Assembly (NCBI GenBank): GCA_025449795.1
Contig: JANWIQ010000034.1
Location: forward strand, 1 to 7,224
Length of the DNA stretch: 7,224 bases
Direction of reading: 5' to 3'
DNA from: Minisyncoccota bacterium
GTDB lineage: Bacteria; Patescibacteriota; Microgenomatia; Levybacterales; UBA12049
This document shows positions 1 through 5,349 of this stretch, piece after piece. Every line of letters starts with the position of its first letter. Position 1 is the stretch's first letter. The position numbers and the translations under genes were made by a program. The notes beneath the pieces are model-generated. The model worked only from the letters and a program-made list of their open reading frames with translations. It ran no database searches and was not told where the DNA came from.

Positions 1-16
1 AGGATCTCTTCTTTAG

Positions 17-22
17 TACAAT
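17..22 (+). promoter_or_regulatory. Candidate -10 box for tRNA-Gln
   Basis: The hexamer TACAAT (5/6 to the TATAAT consensus) ends 10 bases before the first base of the tRNA, so transcription would start about 4 bases ahead of the mature 5' end. A -35 element with normal spacing would fall just outside the window, so it cannot be checked. The same hexamer recurs before the ribonuclease gene at 239-244. Confidence 0.45.
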
Positions 23-32
23 ACACGTACCT

Positions 33-103
33 TGCCGGATCATCTAATGGTAGGATAGAGGACTCTGAATCCTTTCATCTACGTTCGAATCGTAGTCCGG
101 CAG
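33..103 (+). tRNA. tRNA-Gln (anticodon CTG)
   Basis: The full cloverleaf folds by eye. The acceptor stem TGCCGGA (33-39) pairs perfectly with TCCGGCA (96-102). The D stem is ATC/GAT (42-44 with 54-56). The anticodon stem is GAGGA/TCCTT (58-62 with 70-74, one G-T pair) around the loop CTCTGAA, placing anticodon CTG at 65-67, which reads CAG. The T arm is CTACG-TTCGAAT-CGTAG (79-95). The weak U1-A72 pair and the G discriminator at 103 are known identity features of bacterial tRNA-Gln. The following bases are CCC, so CCA is not encoded and must be added after transcription. The variable loop is only 4 nt. Confidence 0.95.
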
Positions 104-119
104 CCCTGACTATGAGTTG

Positions 120-174
120 AAGTGACCGTGATCCCTATTTGGGTTGCCTCCGCTTGCCAAACTCTCACTTTTTT
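120..174 (+). terminator. Weak terminator-like structure after tRNA-Gln
   Basis: AAGTGA at 120-125 can pair with TCACTT at 165-170, and inside it TTTGG (138-142) can pair with CCAAA (157-161). A run of six T (169-174) follows and partly overlaps the stem. The outer loop is long and the stems are short, so this is a possible rather than clear intrinsic terminator for the tRNA transcript. Nothing else recognisable lies in the 104-238 spacer; the open frame there (144-332) looks like chance. Confidence 0.25.
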
Positions 175-238
175 ATCCAGACTTTCGGACCAAAGCTTTC
201 GTTATATTTTGCTACCTGAAATTTTTCCCATTACGGTT

Positions 239-244
239 TACAAT
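239..244 (+). promoter_or_regulatory. Candidate -10 box, ribonuclease operon
   Basis: TACAAT lies 11 bases before the ATG at 256. A start about 7 bases after the box would give a 5' leader of only around 5 bases. No convincing TTGACA-like -35 is seen at 16-18 bases spacing. A GAGG at 251-254 is too close to the ATG to be a normal ribosome-binding site. Confidence 0.4.
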
Positions 245-255
245 AATAATGAGGC

Positions 256-1590
256 ATGAGAAAACTACAATTTTTTGGAGCTTCGGGAACAGTTACCGGA
301 TCAAGCTATTTATTTACAGGCCAAAGTGGTGAAAACATATTGATTGATCTTGGTATGTTTCAGGGAATGGAAGGTGAGGCGGAGCTTAATGCTTCCCCGC
401 TGGCCTTTGATGCGAAAAATCTTCAGGCAGTATTGCTTACTCACGCACACCTAGATCACTGTGGAAGGTTGCCGCTTCTTATACAAGCAGGATTCCATGG
501 GAAAATTTATACAACTGGAGCAACAAAAGCGATTACAGCAATCTCTCTTTTGGATGCTGCGGCAATTCAGGAAGAAGAAAAGGAAACTATCCCGCTTTAT
601 ACAAAGGATGATGTTGAAAAAATATTGGAGAAAATGGAAATAATTTCCTATGATGTTCCGCTTAAGATAGGTGAATTTACTATTACTTTCCGCAATGCAG
701 GACATATTTTAGGATCAGCAAGCATTGAGGTTATGGATGGTGATCAAATACTACTATTTAGTGGGGATCTGGGAAATACCCCTGAAAATCTTATTCAGCC
801 AACAGAATATATTGTACATGCGGATACGGTTATTATGGAGTCGACCTATGGAATCAGCACTCATCCAAGAGAAGATGCAGCTGCTGTTTTACAAAAAGAA
901 ATTCAAACAATTGAATCAACAGGAGGCGTTCTCCTTATTCCGGCTTTTTCTATTGAGCGTACACAAGAAATACTCCATACGCTTAGTCATTTGGTAAAAA
1001 ACAATATAATAAATCAATCATTGCCTATCTTCTTGGATAGTCCGATGGCGATTGAGGTAACAGAGGTGTTTAAGAAATTTCCAAAGCTCTATAGCGATGA
1101 TTTATCTCATGACCCACACCCTTTTGATTTTCCAAACCTTATATCTACAAAAAGTGTTGAAGAAAGCAAAGGAATTAACAAAGCATACAATCCAAAAATT
1201 ATCATTGCAGGAAGTGGTATGATGAGTGGCGGAAGAATTTTGCACCACTTGGAACAATATATTTCTATTCCTACTACACGAGTACTCATTGTCGGATATC
1301 AAGCAGTGGGTACTTTGGGAAGAGAGATACTTGAAGGAGCAAAACATATTACACTTTACCATAAGCAAATACGAGTTAAGGCAACTATTACTAAGCTTGA
1401 GGCATTCAGTTCGCATGCTGACCAACCGTTACTTCTCAAGTGGCTGCAGCACATACAAGGAGTAAAGAAGGTTTTTCTTACACATGGAGAAAACCCACAG
1501 CGTGAAGCACTTTCTCAAAAGATTCAAGAAGAATTGCATATACAGGATGTGTTATTGCCAACAAAAGGAGAAATCTATGAAATCAATTAA
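256..1590 (+). CDS. MBL-fold/beta-CASP ribonuclease
   Basis: Predicted cytoplasmic zinc-dependent RNA-processing nuclease, 444 aa, close to the 430-470 aa usual for bacterial single-domain members related to the CPSF73 core. The metallo-beta-lactamase signature HAHLDH occupies residues 63-68, with further metal ligands expected at H150 (AGHILGSA) and D171 (SGDLGN). The beta-CASP part shows ESTYG (E195), an IPAFSIERTQE block, the SGMMSGGR segment, SSHAD (H387) and the C-terminal THGE (H410). All expected catalytic motifs are present, so it should be active. The start at 256 gives the usual family N-terminus (FFGASGTVTGSSYL). The stop overlaps the LOG-like gene by 14 bases, indicating co-transcription. 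Bases 551-618 (residues 100-121) are duplicated at 4881-4948. The exact RNA target, and whether it acts as exo- or endonuclease, cannot be told from sequence. Confidence 0.93.
   Translation: MRKLQFFGASGTVTGSSYLFTGQSGENILIDLGMFQGMEGEAELNASPLAFDAKNLQAVLLTHAHLDHCGRLPLLIQAGFHGKIYTTGATKAITAISLLDAAAIQEEEKETIPLYTKDDVEKILEKMEIISYDVPLKIGEFTITFRNAGHILGSASIEVMDGDQILLFSGDLGNTPENLIQPTEYIVHADTVIMESTYGISTHPREDAAAVLQKEIQTIESTGGVLLIPAFSIERTQEILHTLSHLVKNNIINQSLPIFLDSPMAIEVTEVFKKFPKLYSDDLSHDPHPFDFPNLISTKSVEESKGINKAYNPKIIIAGSGMMSGGRILHHLEQYISIPTTRVLIVGYQAVGTLGREILEGAKHITLYHKQIRVKATITKLEAFSSHADQPLLLKWLQHIQGVKKVFLTHGENPQREALSQKIQEELHIQDVLLPTKGEIYEIN
551..618 (+). repeat. 68-bp repeat, donor copy inside ribonuclease gene
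   Basis: This segment encodes residues 100-121 of the ribonuclease, a normal family stretch ending in PLYTKDDVE, which identifies it as the original. It matches 4881-4948 in direct orientation at 67 of 68 positions. The only difference is C591 versus T4921, synonymous here (ATC/ATT, Ile). Identity stops sharply on both sides. Confidence 0.95.
1563..1570 (+). promoter_or_regulatory. Ribosome-binding site of the LOG-like gene
   Basis: AAAAGGAG lies 6 bases before ATG 1577, inside the end of the ribonuclease gene. It decides the start: the open frame extends upstream to 1484, but those extra residues have no ribosome-binding site and do not resemble the family N-terminus. Confidence 0.75.
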
Positions 1591-2191
1591 CGCCATGACA
1601 TTTTTTGGAAGTAGCATCGGAGATCCGGGCGATCCCAATTTTGATGAAGCACAAATTATTGCACGAGAAGTGGCTAAGATGGGTATAGAAATTATTGACG
1701 GTGGCGGACAAGGTGTTATGAGTGCTGCAACCATTGGTGCAAAAGATGTTAATGGAAAAACCGCAGCCGTCTATTACAATCCAAAGTTTGCAACAACATT
1801 TGAAGGCCCATCAGTACTTAATGTGGCAGGCAAAGTATATAAAGAAAGTAATTACATAGAACGGACAAGAAAATTATTAGAACTTGGAGATGCGTACATA
1901 ATTTTTAACGGAGGTACGGGAACAATTTCTGAGTTCGGCATGGCATGGGGACTCGCCAGGCTTTATTTTGGCCACCATAAGCCACTCATTCTTTATGGAT
2001 ATTTTTGGCATTATATCGTTGAAGAATTTAGAAGGAGAATGAAGATTAGACCTGAAGACCTGGAGGTTTTTAGAATAGCTTCAAAACCCGAGGATGTTAC
2101 AAAAGCGATTAACGTATATGATCTTGCGCTTGAAAAAAATAGACATGAGCACAAAGAATGCCACGATGATGAATGTCGACTTTTTCTGTAA
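1577..2191 (+). CDS. LOG/TIGR00730-like Rossmann nucleotide-binding protein
   Basis: A 204-aa protein of the SLOG superfamily, whose best known members (LOG) are phosphoribohydrolases cleaving cytokinin or other nucleoside monophosphates. Visible elements are an N-terminal strand with FFGSS (9-13), GGGQGVM (42-48), the ERTRKLLELGDA helix with R96/R98, and NGGTGTISE (111-119), matching the PGGxGTxxE motif with Asn in place of Pro. The catalytic-type Arg and Glu are kept. The C-terminus is odd: a His/Cys-rich tail (H190, H192, C195, H196, C200) after the fold, which could bind metal or simply reflect overlap with the next gene. The start follows a good ribosome-binding site. The gene overlaps the ribonuclease by 14 bases and the ATPase by 19 bases, so the three are probably translationally coupled. 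The substrate is unknown; enzymatic activity is inferred from the family only. Confidence 0.85.
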   Translation: MKSINAMTFFGSSIGDPGDPNFDEAQIIAREVAKMGIEIIDGGGQGVMSAATIGAKDVNGKTAAVYYNPKFATTFEGPSVLNVAGKVYKESNYIERTRKLLELGDAYIIFNGGTGTISEFGMAWGLARLYFGHHKPLILYGYFWHYIVEEFRRRMKIRPEDLEVFRIASKPEDVTKAINVYDLALEKNRHEHKECHDDECRLFL

Positions 2192-4578
2192 CAGGTATGG
2201 TAATTTCAAATGAGAATAGCTCTTACCAGGGTATTACCTCCGAAAAAGCAAAGGTATTACTCAAACAATACAATGTAAATGAGATACCAGAAAAGCATAG
2301 TAGTCTGATCCATAAAATCTTCAAAAACTTAATTTCTCCTATTGCTCTCATGTTGCTTCTTGCATCAATACTGTCATTTGCACTAGGGAAATTCTTTGAC
2401 GGCTATTTTATTCTCGCACTTTTAATTATCAATATAACCATAACGCTCTGGCAGGAAAACAAAGCAGATAACGCGATTAGGAAACTCAATGAGAATTTGC
2501 AGCAAAAGGTAAAAGTATTGCGAGATAACGCATGGCACTATATTGATTCCCGCTTGCTTGTTCCAGGGGACATTATTCAGCTTCAATCCGGAGACGTCAT
2601 TCCTGCTGATGGAAAAGTTATTGAAGCAAATCATGTGTCAGTCAATGAATCAGCACTGACTGGTGAATCTTTGCCAAAAGATAAAAAAGAAAACGATCCT
2701 GTTTTTTCAGGATCATTTATCGCATCTGGTATTTTGATTATTGAAGTAACTGCAACAGGAGCAAAAACTAGTTTTGGTAAGACTCTTTTTTCTGTAGAAC
2801 GTGTTTTAAAGAAAAGTCTATTGGAAAAAGACATTATCAGTATTTCAAAATTCCTCACTATACTGAGTCTCAGTGCAGTTGTCATTCTGACGATAGTTTT
2901 TCTTTTTCAGAAAGTTTCTCTCTTAGAGCTTCTCACGCTTGATTTAAGTCTGATTATTGCCGGTATTCCTATTAGTCTTCCAACAGTTATGACTCTTATT
3001 ATTGAATTTGGCGTCCTCAATTTGGCAAAGAAAAACGTTATTGTCCGTAGGCTCTCTGCATTAGAAGATTTAGCAAATGTTAACTTTCTTTTAACAGATA
3101 AAACAGGAACCCTAACGAAAAACAAAATTACTGTGCAAGATATATATGCCTACAATGGATTTACCCACAATGATGTTATTTCATATGCGTCAATGCTTGC
3201 TCAATCTGAAGGAGATAATCCAATTGATTTAGCAATTACAGAAAAAGTGCACGAACTCCATCTCACAATTCCACACTTTACAAAAATTGACTTTACTCCC
3301 GCTGACTCAAAACGCAAGCGGAGCTCTCTTATTATTAATAAAGACAATAAAGATATAGTTATTTCTATTGGCGCACCACAAATTATTCAAGAGCATTGTT
3401 TCTTAGATAAAAAAACCAAAGCAAAATTCGATCGTGAGGTAGAAATACTGGCAAAAGGCGGATATCGGACATTAGCTATTGCACTTGTCCAGGACAGCAA
3501 AGAAGAAAAGAAGATGAAGATTGTCGGGCTCCTTGCGTTATCAGATACACTCAGGACTGATGCAAAATCTATTATTGAATTTCTCAAAGAAAATGGCATC
3601 GGTATTTCGATGGTAACCGGAGACAATAGAGCAATTGCTGCGAATATTGCGACACAACTTGCGCTTAACGACGGGGATATAGTGACAAAAGAACAGTTGG
3701 ATAGAATGAATTGGTCTACTATCAATGGTAAATTTTTTCAAAGTACAGGAGCGTTTGCAGAAATATTACCAGAGGATAAATTTCATCTTGTCCAAATTGC
3801 TAAAAAGTTTTTTGTCGTTGCTGCAAATGGGGACGGAGTCAATGATCTCCCTGCCATTAAAGCAGCAAATGTAGGAATTGCAGTGAAAAATGCGGTGGCT
3901 GCTCTGAAAGCCACTGCCGATATAGTTTTGTTATCCGGAGGAATTAGCGTTATCAAGGATGCTATTATTGAAAGCAGGAAAATATTTGCACGGCTTTATA
4001 CCTACTCCCTATATCGTATATCAGAAAGCCTCAGGCTCATTGTCACAATTACTATTCTCGGAATTCTCTATAGAATATATCCTCTTACTGCTTTACAAAT
4101 TATTGTTGTAGCACTCTTAAATGATATTCCTATTATTTCTCTTGCTTCAGATAGAGTAAGCATAACCAATAGGCCAGCAAAAATACATGCGAAGAAACGT
4201 TTTACTCTTAGCTCGCTTTATGGACTGGTAGGAATTGCCAATAGTCTTATCCTCTTTTTTGTTGTGCGCAATGTGCTGCATTTTGATTGGGGTATTATCC
4301 AAACCATGTATTTTCTCAAATTAACGGTATCAGGACATATGCTTATTTACGTTGCCCATACCAAACAGCGTTGGTGGAAATTCTTGCCAAGCAAACAGGT
4401 GATTGTTGCCACAACAGTCACGCAACTTATCGCGACTGGCTTGGCTTTTACAGGTTTTCTTATGCCAGGGAGACTACAACTTTGGGAGATAGGATTTGTG
4501 TGGGTATGGGCTTTTTTCTGGATGCAGATTGGAGAAGTAGTAAAAATCATAGAGCAAAAGCATAGTGGTATTTCTTGA
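2173..4578 (+). CDS. P3A-type cation-transporting ATPase (proton-pump-like)
   Basis: An 801-aa P-type ATPase, near the 800-850 aa of bacterial plasma-membrane H+-ATPases, expected to pump cations (probably protons) across the membrane using ATP. In order: N-terminal cation-ATPase domain, helices M1-M2 (about 50-95), actuator motif TGES (163-166), M3-M4 with a GIPISLP segment, phosphorylation motif DKTGTLT with D309, the nucleotide-binding domain, TGDN (482-485), GDGVND (553-558), then C-terminal helices M5-M10. Asn650-Asp651 in M6 (LLNDIP) fits the conserved membrane Asp of P3A pumps. There is no heavy-metal-binding N-domain. One oddity is that the usual KGAP motif reads IGAP (I399), losing a Lys that normally helps bind ATP. 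The start overlaps the LOG-like gene by 19 bases and lacks a good ribosome-binding site, suggesting coupling. Ion specificity is inference. Confidence 0.9.
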   Translation: MSTFSVTGMVISNENSSYQGITSEKAKVLLKQYNVNEIPEKHSSLIHKIFKNLISPIALMLLLASILSFALGKFFDGYFILALLIINITITLWQENKADNAIRKLNENLQQKVKVLRDNAWHYIDSRLLVPGDIIQLQSGDVIPADGKVIEANHVSVNESALTGESLPKDKKENDPVFSGSFIASGILIIEVTATGAKTSFGKTLFSVERVLKKSLLEKDIISISKFLTILSLSAVVILTIVFLFQKVSLLELLTLDLSLIIAGIPISLPTVMTLIIEFGVLNLAKKNVIVRRLSALEDLANVNFLLTDKTGTLTKNKITVQDIYAYNGFTHNDVISYASMLAQSEGDNPIDLAITEKVHELHLTIPHFTKIDFTPADSKRKRSSLIINKDNKDIVISIGAPQIIQEHCFLDKKTKAKFDREVEILAKGGYRTLAIALVQDSKEEKKMKIVGLLALSDTLRTDAKSIIEFLKENGIGISMVTGDNRAIAANIATQLALNDGDIVTKEQLDRMNWSTINGKFFQSTGAFAEILPEDKFHLVQIAKKFFVVAANGDGVNDLPAIKAANVGIAVKNAVAALKATADIVLLSGGISVIKDAIIESRKIFARLYTYSLYRISESLRLIVTITILGILYRIYPLTALQIIVVALLNDIPIISLASDRVSITNRPAKIHAKKRFTLSSLYGLVGIANSLILFFVVRNVLHFDWGIIQTMYFLKLTVSGHMLIYVAHTKQRWWKFLPSKQVIVATTVTQLIATGLAFTGFLMPGRLQLWEIGFVWVWAFFWMQIGEVVKIIEQKHSGIS

Positions 4579-4602
4579 CAAGAATTTTTAAGAGAGTAAT
4601 AC
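4575..4602 (+). promoter_or_regulatory. Candidate promoter for the small-membrane-protein gene
   Basis: A perfect TTGACA (4575-4580) overlaps the ATPase stop codon. At 16 bases spacing lies TAATAC (4597-4602), and a TACTAA sits 3 bases further on; both are poor -10 boxes. Transcription from here would give a leader containing the GGAGGTGA site. The perfect -35 may be chance, since readthrough from the ATPase gene is equally possible. Confidence 0.3.
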
Positions 4603-4610
4603 TAAATATG

Positions 4611-4618
4611 GGAGGTGA
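4611..4618 (+). promoter_or_regulatory. Strong ribosome-binding site (67-aa gene)
   Basis: GGAGGTGA, an extended match to the 16S anti-Shine-Dalgarno, stands 7 bases before ATG 4626. It sets that start over the in-frame ATG at 4608 and TTG at 4575. The same octamer occurs before the next gene at 4830-4837. Confidence 0.8.
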
Positions 4619-4625
4619 GAAATAT

Positions 4626-4829
4626 ATGTTGTCTACAAAAACATTTTTACAAACTGCTGGAACAATTTTTTCTATTGTGGGATTACTGCATCTCTTGCGC
4701 TTATTGACTGGTCTTCAAGTTGTCTTTGGGACATGGCAACTTCCAATGTGGTTAAGTGTGATTGGAATAATTCTTCCGTGGTATTTGGCATATAACGCAT
4801 GGATGTTAGCAAAGAAAATAAAAAAGTGA
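4626..4829 (+). CDS. Small two-helix membrane protein, unknown function
   Basis: A 67-aa protein with two hydrophobic segments, about residues 10-33 (AGTIFSIVGLLHLLRLLTGL) and 40-61 (PMWLSVIGIILPWYLAYNAW), joined by a short turn (VFGTWQ) and ended by a basic tail KKIKK. It should be an integral membrane protein; the lysine-rich end suggests that the C-terminus faces the cytoplasm. I recognise the general look of small uncharacterised bacterial membrane proteins with a PMWLS-type second helix, but no function. It lies 47 bases after the ATPase gene in the same direction. A role as a small companion of the pump is possible, but rests only on position. The start at 4626 is fixed by the GGAGGTGA site. 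Confidence 0.8.
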   Translation: MLSTKTFLQTAGTIFSIVGLLHLLRLLTGLQVVFGTWQLPMWLSVIGIILPWYLAYNAWMLAKKIKK

Positions 4830-4837
4830 GGAGGTGA
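4830..4837 (+). promoter_or_regulatory. Strong ribosome-binding site (cysteine-rich mini-gene)
   Basis: GGAGGTGA begins directly after the stop codon of the 67-aa gene and lies 5 bases before ATG 4843 and 8 before ATG 4846. It is the best evidence that a translated gene starts here even though the present reading frame is only 32 codons. Confidence 0.75.
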
Positions 4838-4842
4838 AAACT

Positions 4843-4941
4843 ATGATGGATAAAGACGAAGAGAAATGTGAGTGTGGATGTGGATGCTGCGGCAATTCAG
4901 GAAGAAGAAAAGGAAACTATTCCGCTTTATACAAAGGATGA
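4843..4941 (+). CDS. Cysteine-rich mini-protein, probably a rewritten gene start
   Basis: The frame encodes 32 aa. An acidic start is followed by a cysteine cluster CECGCGCC (residues 9-16), then a basic stretch NSGRRKGNYSALYKG. From residue 14 on, the sequence comes from the inserted copy of the ribonuclease gene, read in a different frame from the donor, so only the first 38 bases are native. Two ATG codons stand in tandem (4843, 4846); the second has the more usual distance from the ribosome-binding site. The cysteines could bind a metal, but three of them (C13, C15, C16) arise at or within the insertion. This may be a functional small protein, the remnant of a longer gene truncated by the insertion, or a leader that couples translation to the frames downstream. 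Confidence 0.5.
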   Translation: MMDKDEEKCECGCGCCGNSGRRKGNYSALYKG

Positions 4942-5044
4942 TGTTGAATATACCGATGATGCCAGAGAAGCTGCGCAAAACCTCTTAAACTACTTTGAAA
5001 TTTTACTTACAATGGATCAGGAAAAACAAGCAAAAAGAACATGA
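4868..5044 (+). CDS. Chimeric small ORF: ribonuclease fragment fused to unknown helical tail
   Basis: This frame has no ATG near its start; GTG codons at 4868, 4874 and 4880 are the possible starts, giving up to 58 aa. Codons from 4883 to 4948 repeat residues 100-121 of the ribonuclease in the same frame. From 4949 the protein changes to an unrelated acidic helical tail (YTDDAREAAQNLLNYFEILL), ending at a TGA that overlaps the next ATG (ATGA, 5041-5044). The tail and the stop/start overlap look like a real small gene whose own N-terminus has been replaced. The frame is +1 relative to the 32-aa frame that carries the ribosome-binding site, so it may now be untranslated or reached only by a frameshift. 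I do not recognise a function. Confidence 0.4.
   Translation: MSVDVDAAAIQEEEKETIPLYTKDDVEYTDDAREAAQNLLNYFEILLTMDQEKQAKRT
4881..4948 (+). repeat. 68-bp repeat, inserted copy of ribonuclease fragment
   Basis: Matches 551-618 in the same orientation with one mismatch (T4921 for C591), 4330 bases downstream. The upstream border lies in a short TGGATG-TGGATG tandem (4875-4886), which would give microhomology for a template switch. At the downstream border the sequence changes at 4949 to the small-gene tail. Confidence 0.95.
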
Positions 5045-5211
5045 AAAGAAGTAAAAAATTTAAGATTAAGTACGTCTATATTGATCCCAAAACGCCAGAG
5101 GAAAAAGAACAACAGCAAAAAATTCTTGATGACATTTTTGACCCAATCTTTGACAAAATTGCAGTAAAACTGAAAAATGACAATCAAAAGAGCAAGAGAG
5201 ATTCTAGATAA
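5041..5211 (+). CDS. Small charged protein, unknown function
   Basis: A 56-aa protein with a basic N-terminus (MKRSKKFKIK), a short strand YVYIDPKT, then a probable amphipathic helix rich in Glu/Gln leading to ILDDIFDPIFDKI, and a lysine/arginine-rich end. Its ATG overlaps the stop of the preceding frame as ATGA, and its own end overlaps the next gene by 35 bases, which is typical of translationally coupled small genes. No clear ribosome-binding site precedes it. The layout (short strand, EEK..QQ run, then an IFDxxFD helix) reminds me of small accessory genes seen beside site-specific recombinases in small-genome bacteria, but no recombinase is present in this window and I assign no function. 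Confidence 0.6.
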   Translation: MKRSKKFKIKYVYIDPKTPEEKEQQQKILDDIFDPIFDKIAVKLKNDNQKSKRDSR

Positions 5212-5323
5212 ACGGGCAGAGAAATATACCGATAAGGAAATATCAAAGATATTGCTTACGCTCACAATTCTTGTTAATAAAGTAATAGACCAAGTAGTTG
5301 ATTCAAAGAATATACAAGAATAA
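5177..5323 (+). CDS. Small helical protein, unknown function
   Basis: A 48-aa protein of apparently two amphipathic helices: ITKRAREILDKRAEKY-like positions 3-17, then a TDKEISKILLTLTILVNKVIDQVV segment (about 18-41). The YTDKE turn resembles the YTDD turn in the tail of the first frame of the cluster, and all three small proteins are highly charged. The gene overlaps its upstream neighbour by 35 bases in another frame. It lacks a strong ribosome-binding site (AAAAACTGAAAA upstream), so coupling is likely. It is the last gene of the cluster; the following gene has its own -10 box 14 bases after this stop. It could be a small DNA-binding or protein-interaction factor, but nothing in the sequence proves it. 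Confidence 0.55.
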   Translation: MTIKRAREILDKRAEKYTDKEISKILLTLTILVNKVIDQVVDSKNIQE

Positions 5324-5334
5324 ATCCTTTAAGC

Positions 5335-5343
5335 TGATATAAT
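5335..5343 (+). promoter_or_regulatory. Extended -10 promoter of the phosphotransferase gene
   Basis: TGATATAAT combines a perfect TATAAT (5338-5343) with the TGn extension. Only 6 bases separate it from ATG 5350, so the expected start of transcription is at or next to the A of the ATG. No TTGACA-like -35 is seen, as is common for extended -10 promoters. No ribosome-binding site precedes the ATG, consistent with a leaderless mRNA. Confidence 0.6.
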
Positions 5344-5349
5344 GCCCTT

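Noticed and set aside
33..103. tRNA-Gln as an attachment site of an integrated element ending in this window.
   Set aside because: I found no second copy of the tRNA 3' end in the window and no integrase gene.
144..332. 62-codon open frame between the tRNA and the ribonuclease gene.
   Set aside because: It overlaps the well-supported ribonuclease start in another frame, has no ribosome-binding site and its product looks like random AT-rich translation.
1102..1425. Antisense open frames of 60-112 codons inside the ribonuclease and ATPase genes.
   Set aside because: They lie opposite strongly conserved coding sequence, have no recognisable domains or ribosome-binding sites, and are expected by chance.
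1484..1576. Upstream extension of the LOG-like protein by 31 residues.
   Set aside because: It lies within ribonuclease coding sequence, and ATG 1577 has a good ribosome-binding site and matches the usual family start.
4575..4625. TTG start at 4575 or ATG at 4608 for the small membrane protein.
   Set aside because: The GGAGGTGA site at 4611-4618 is correctly spaced only for ATG 4626, and the extra residues are polar and unlike the rest.
551..4948. The two 68-bp repeats as template and variable repeats of a diversity-generating retroelement.
   Set aside because: The single difference is C/T and not at an adenine, the target is not a C-type-lectin-like gene end, and no reverse transcriptase is present.
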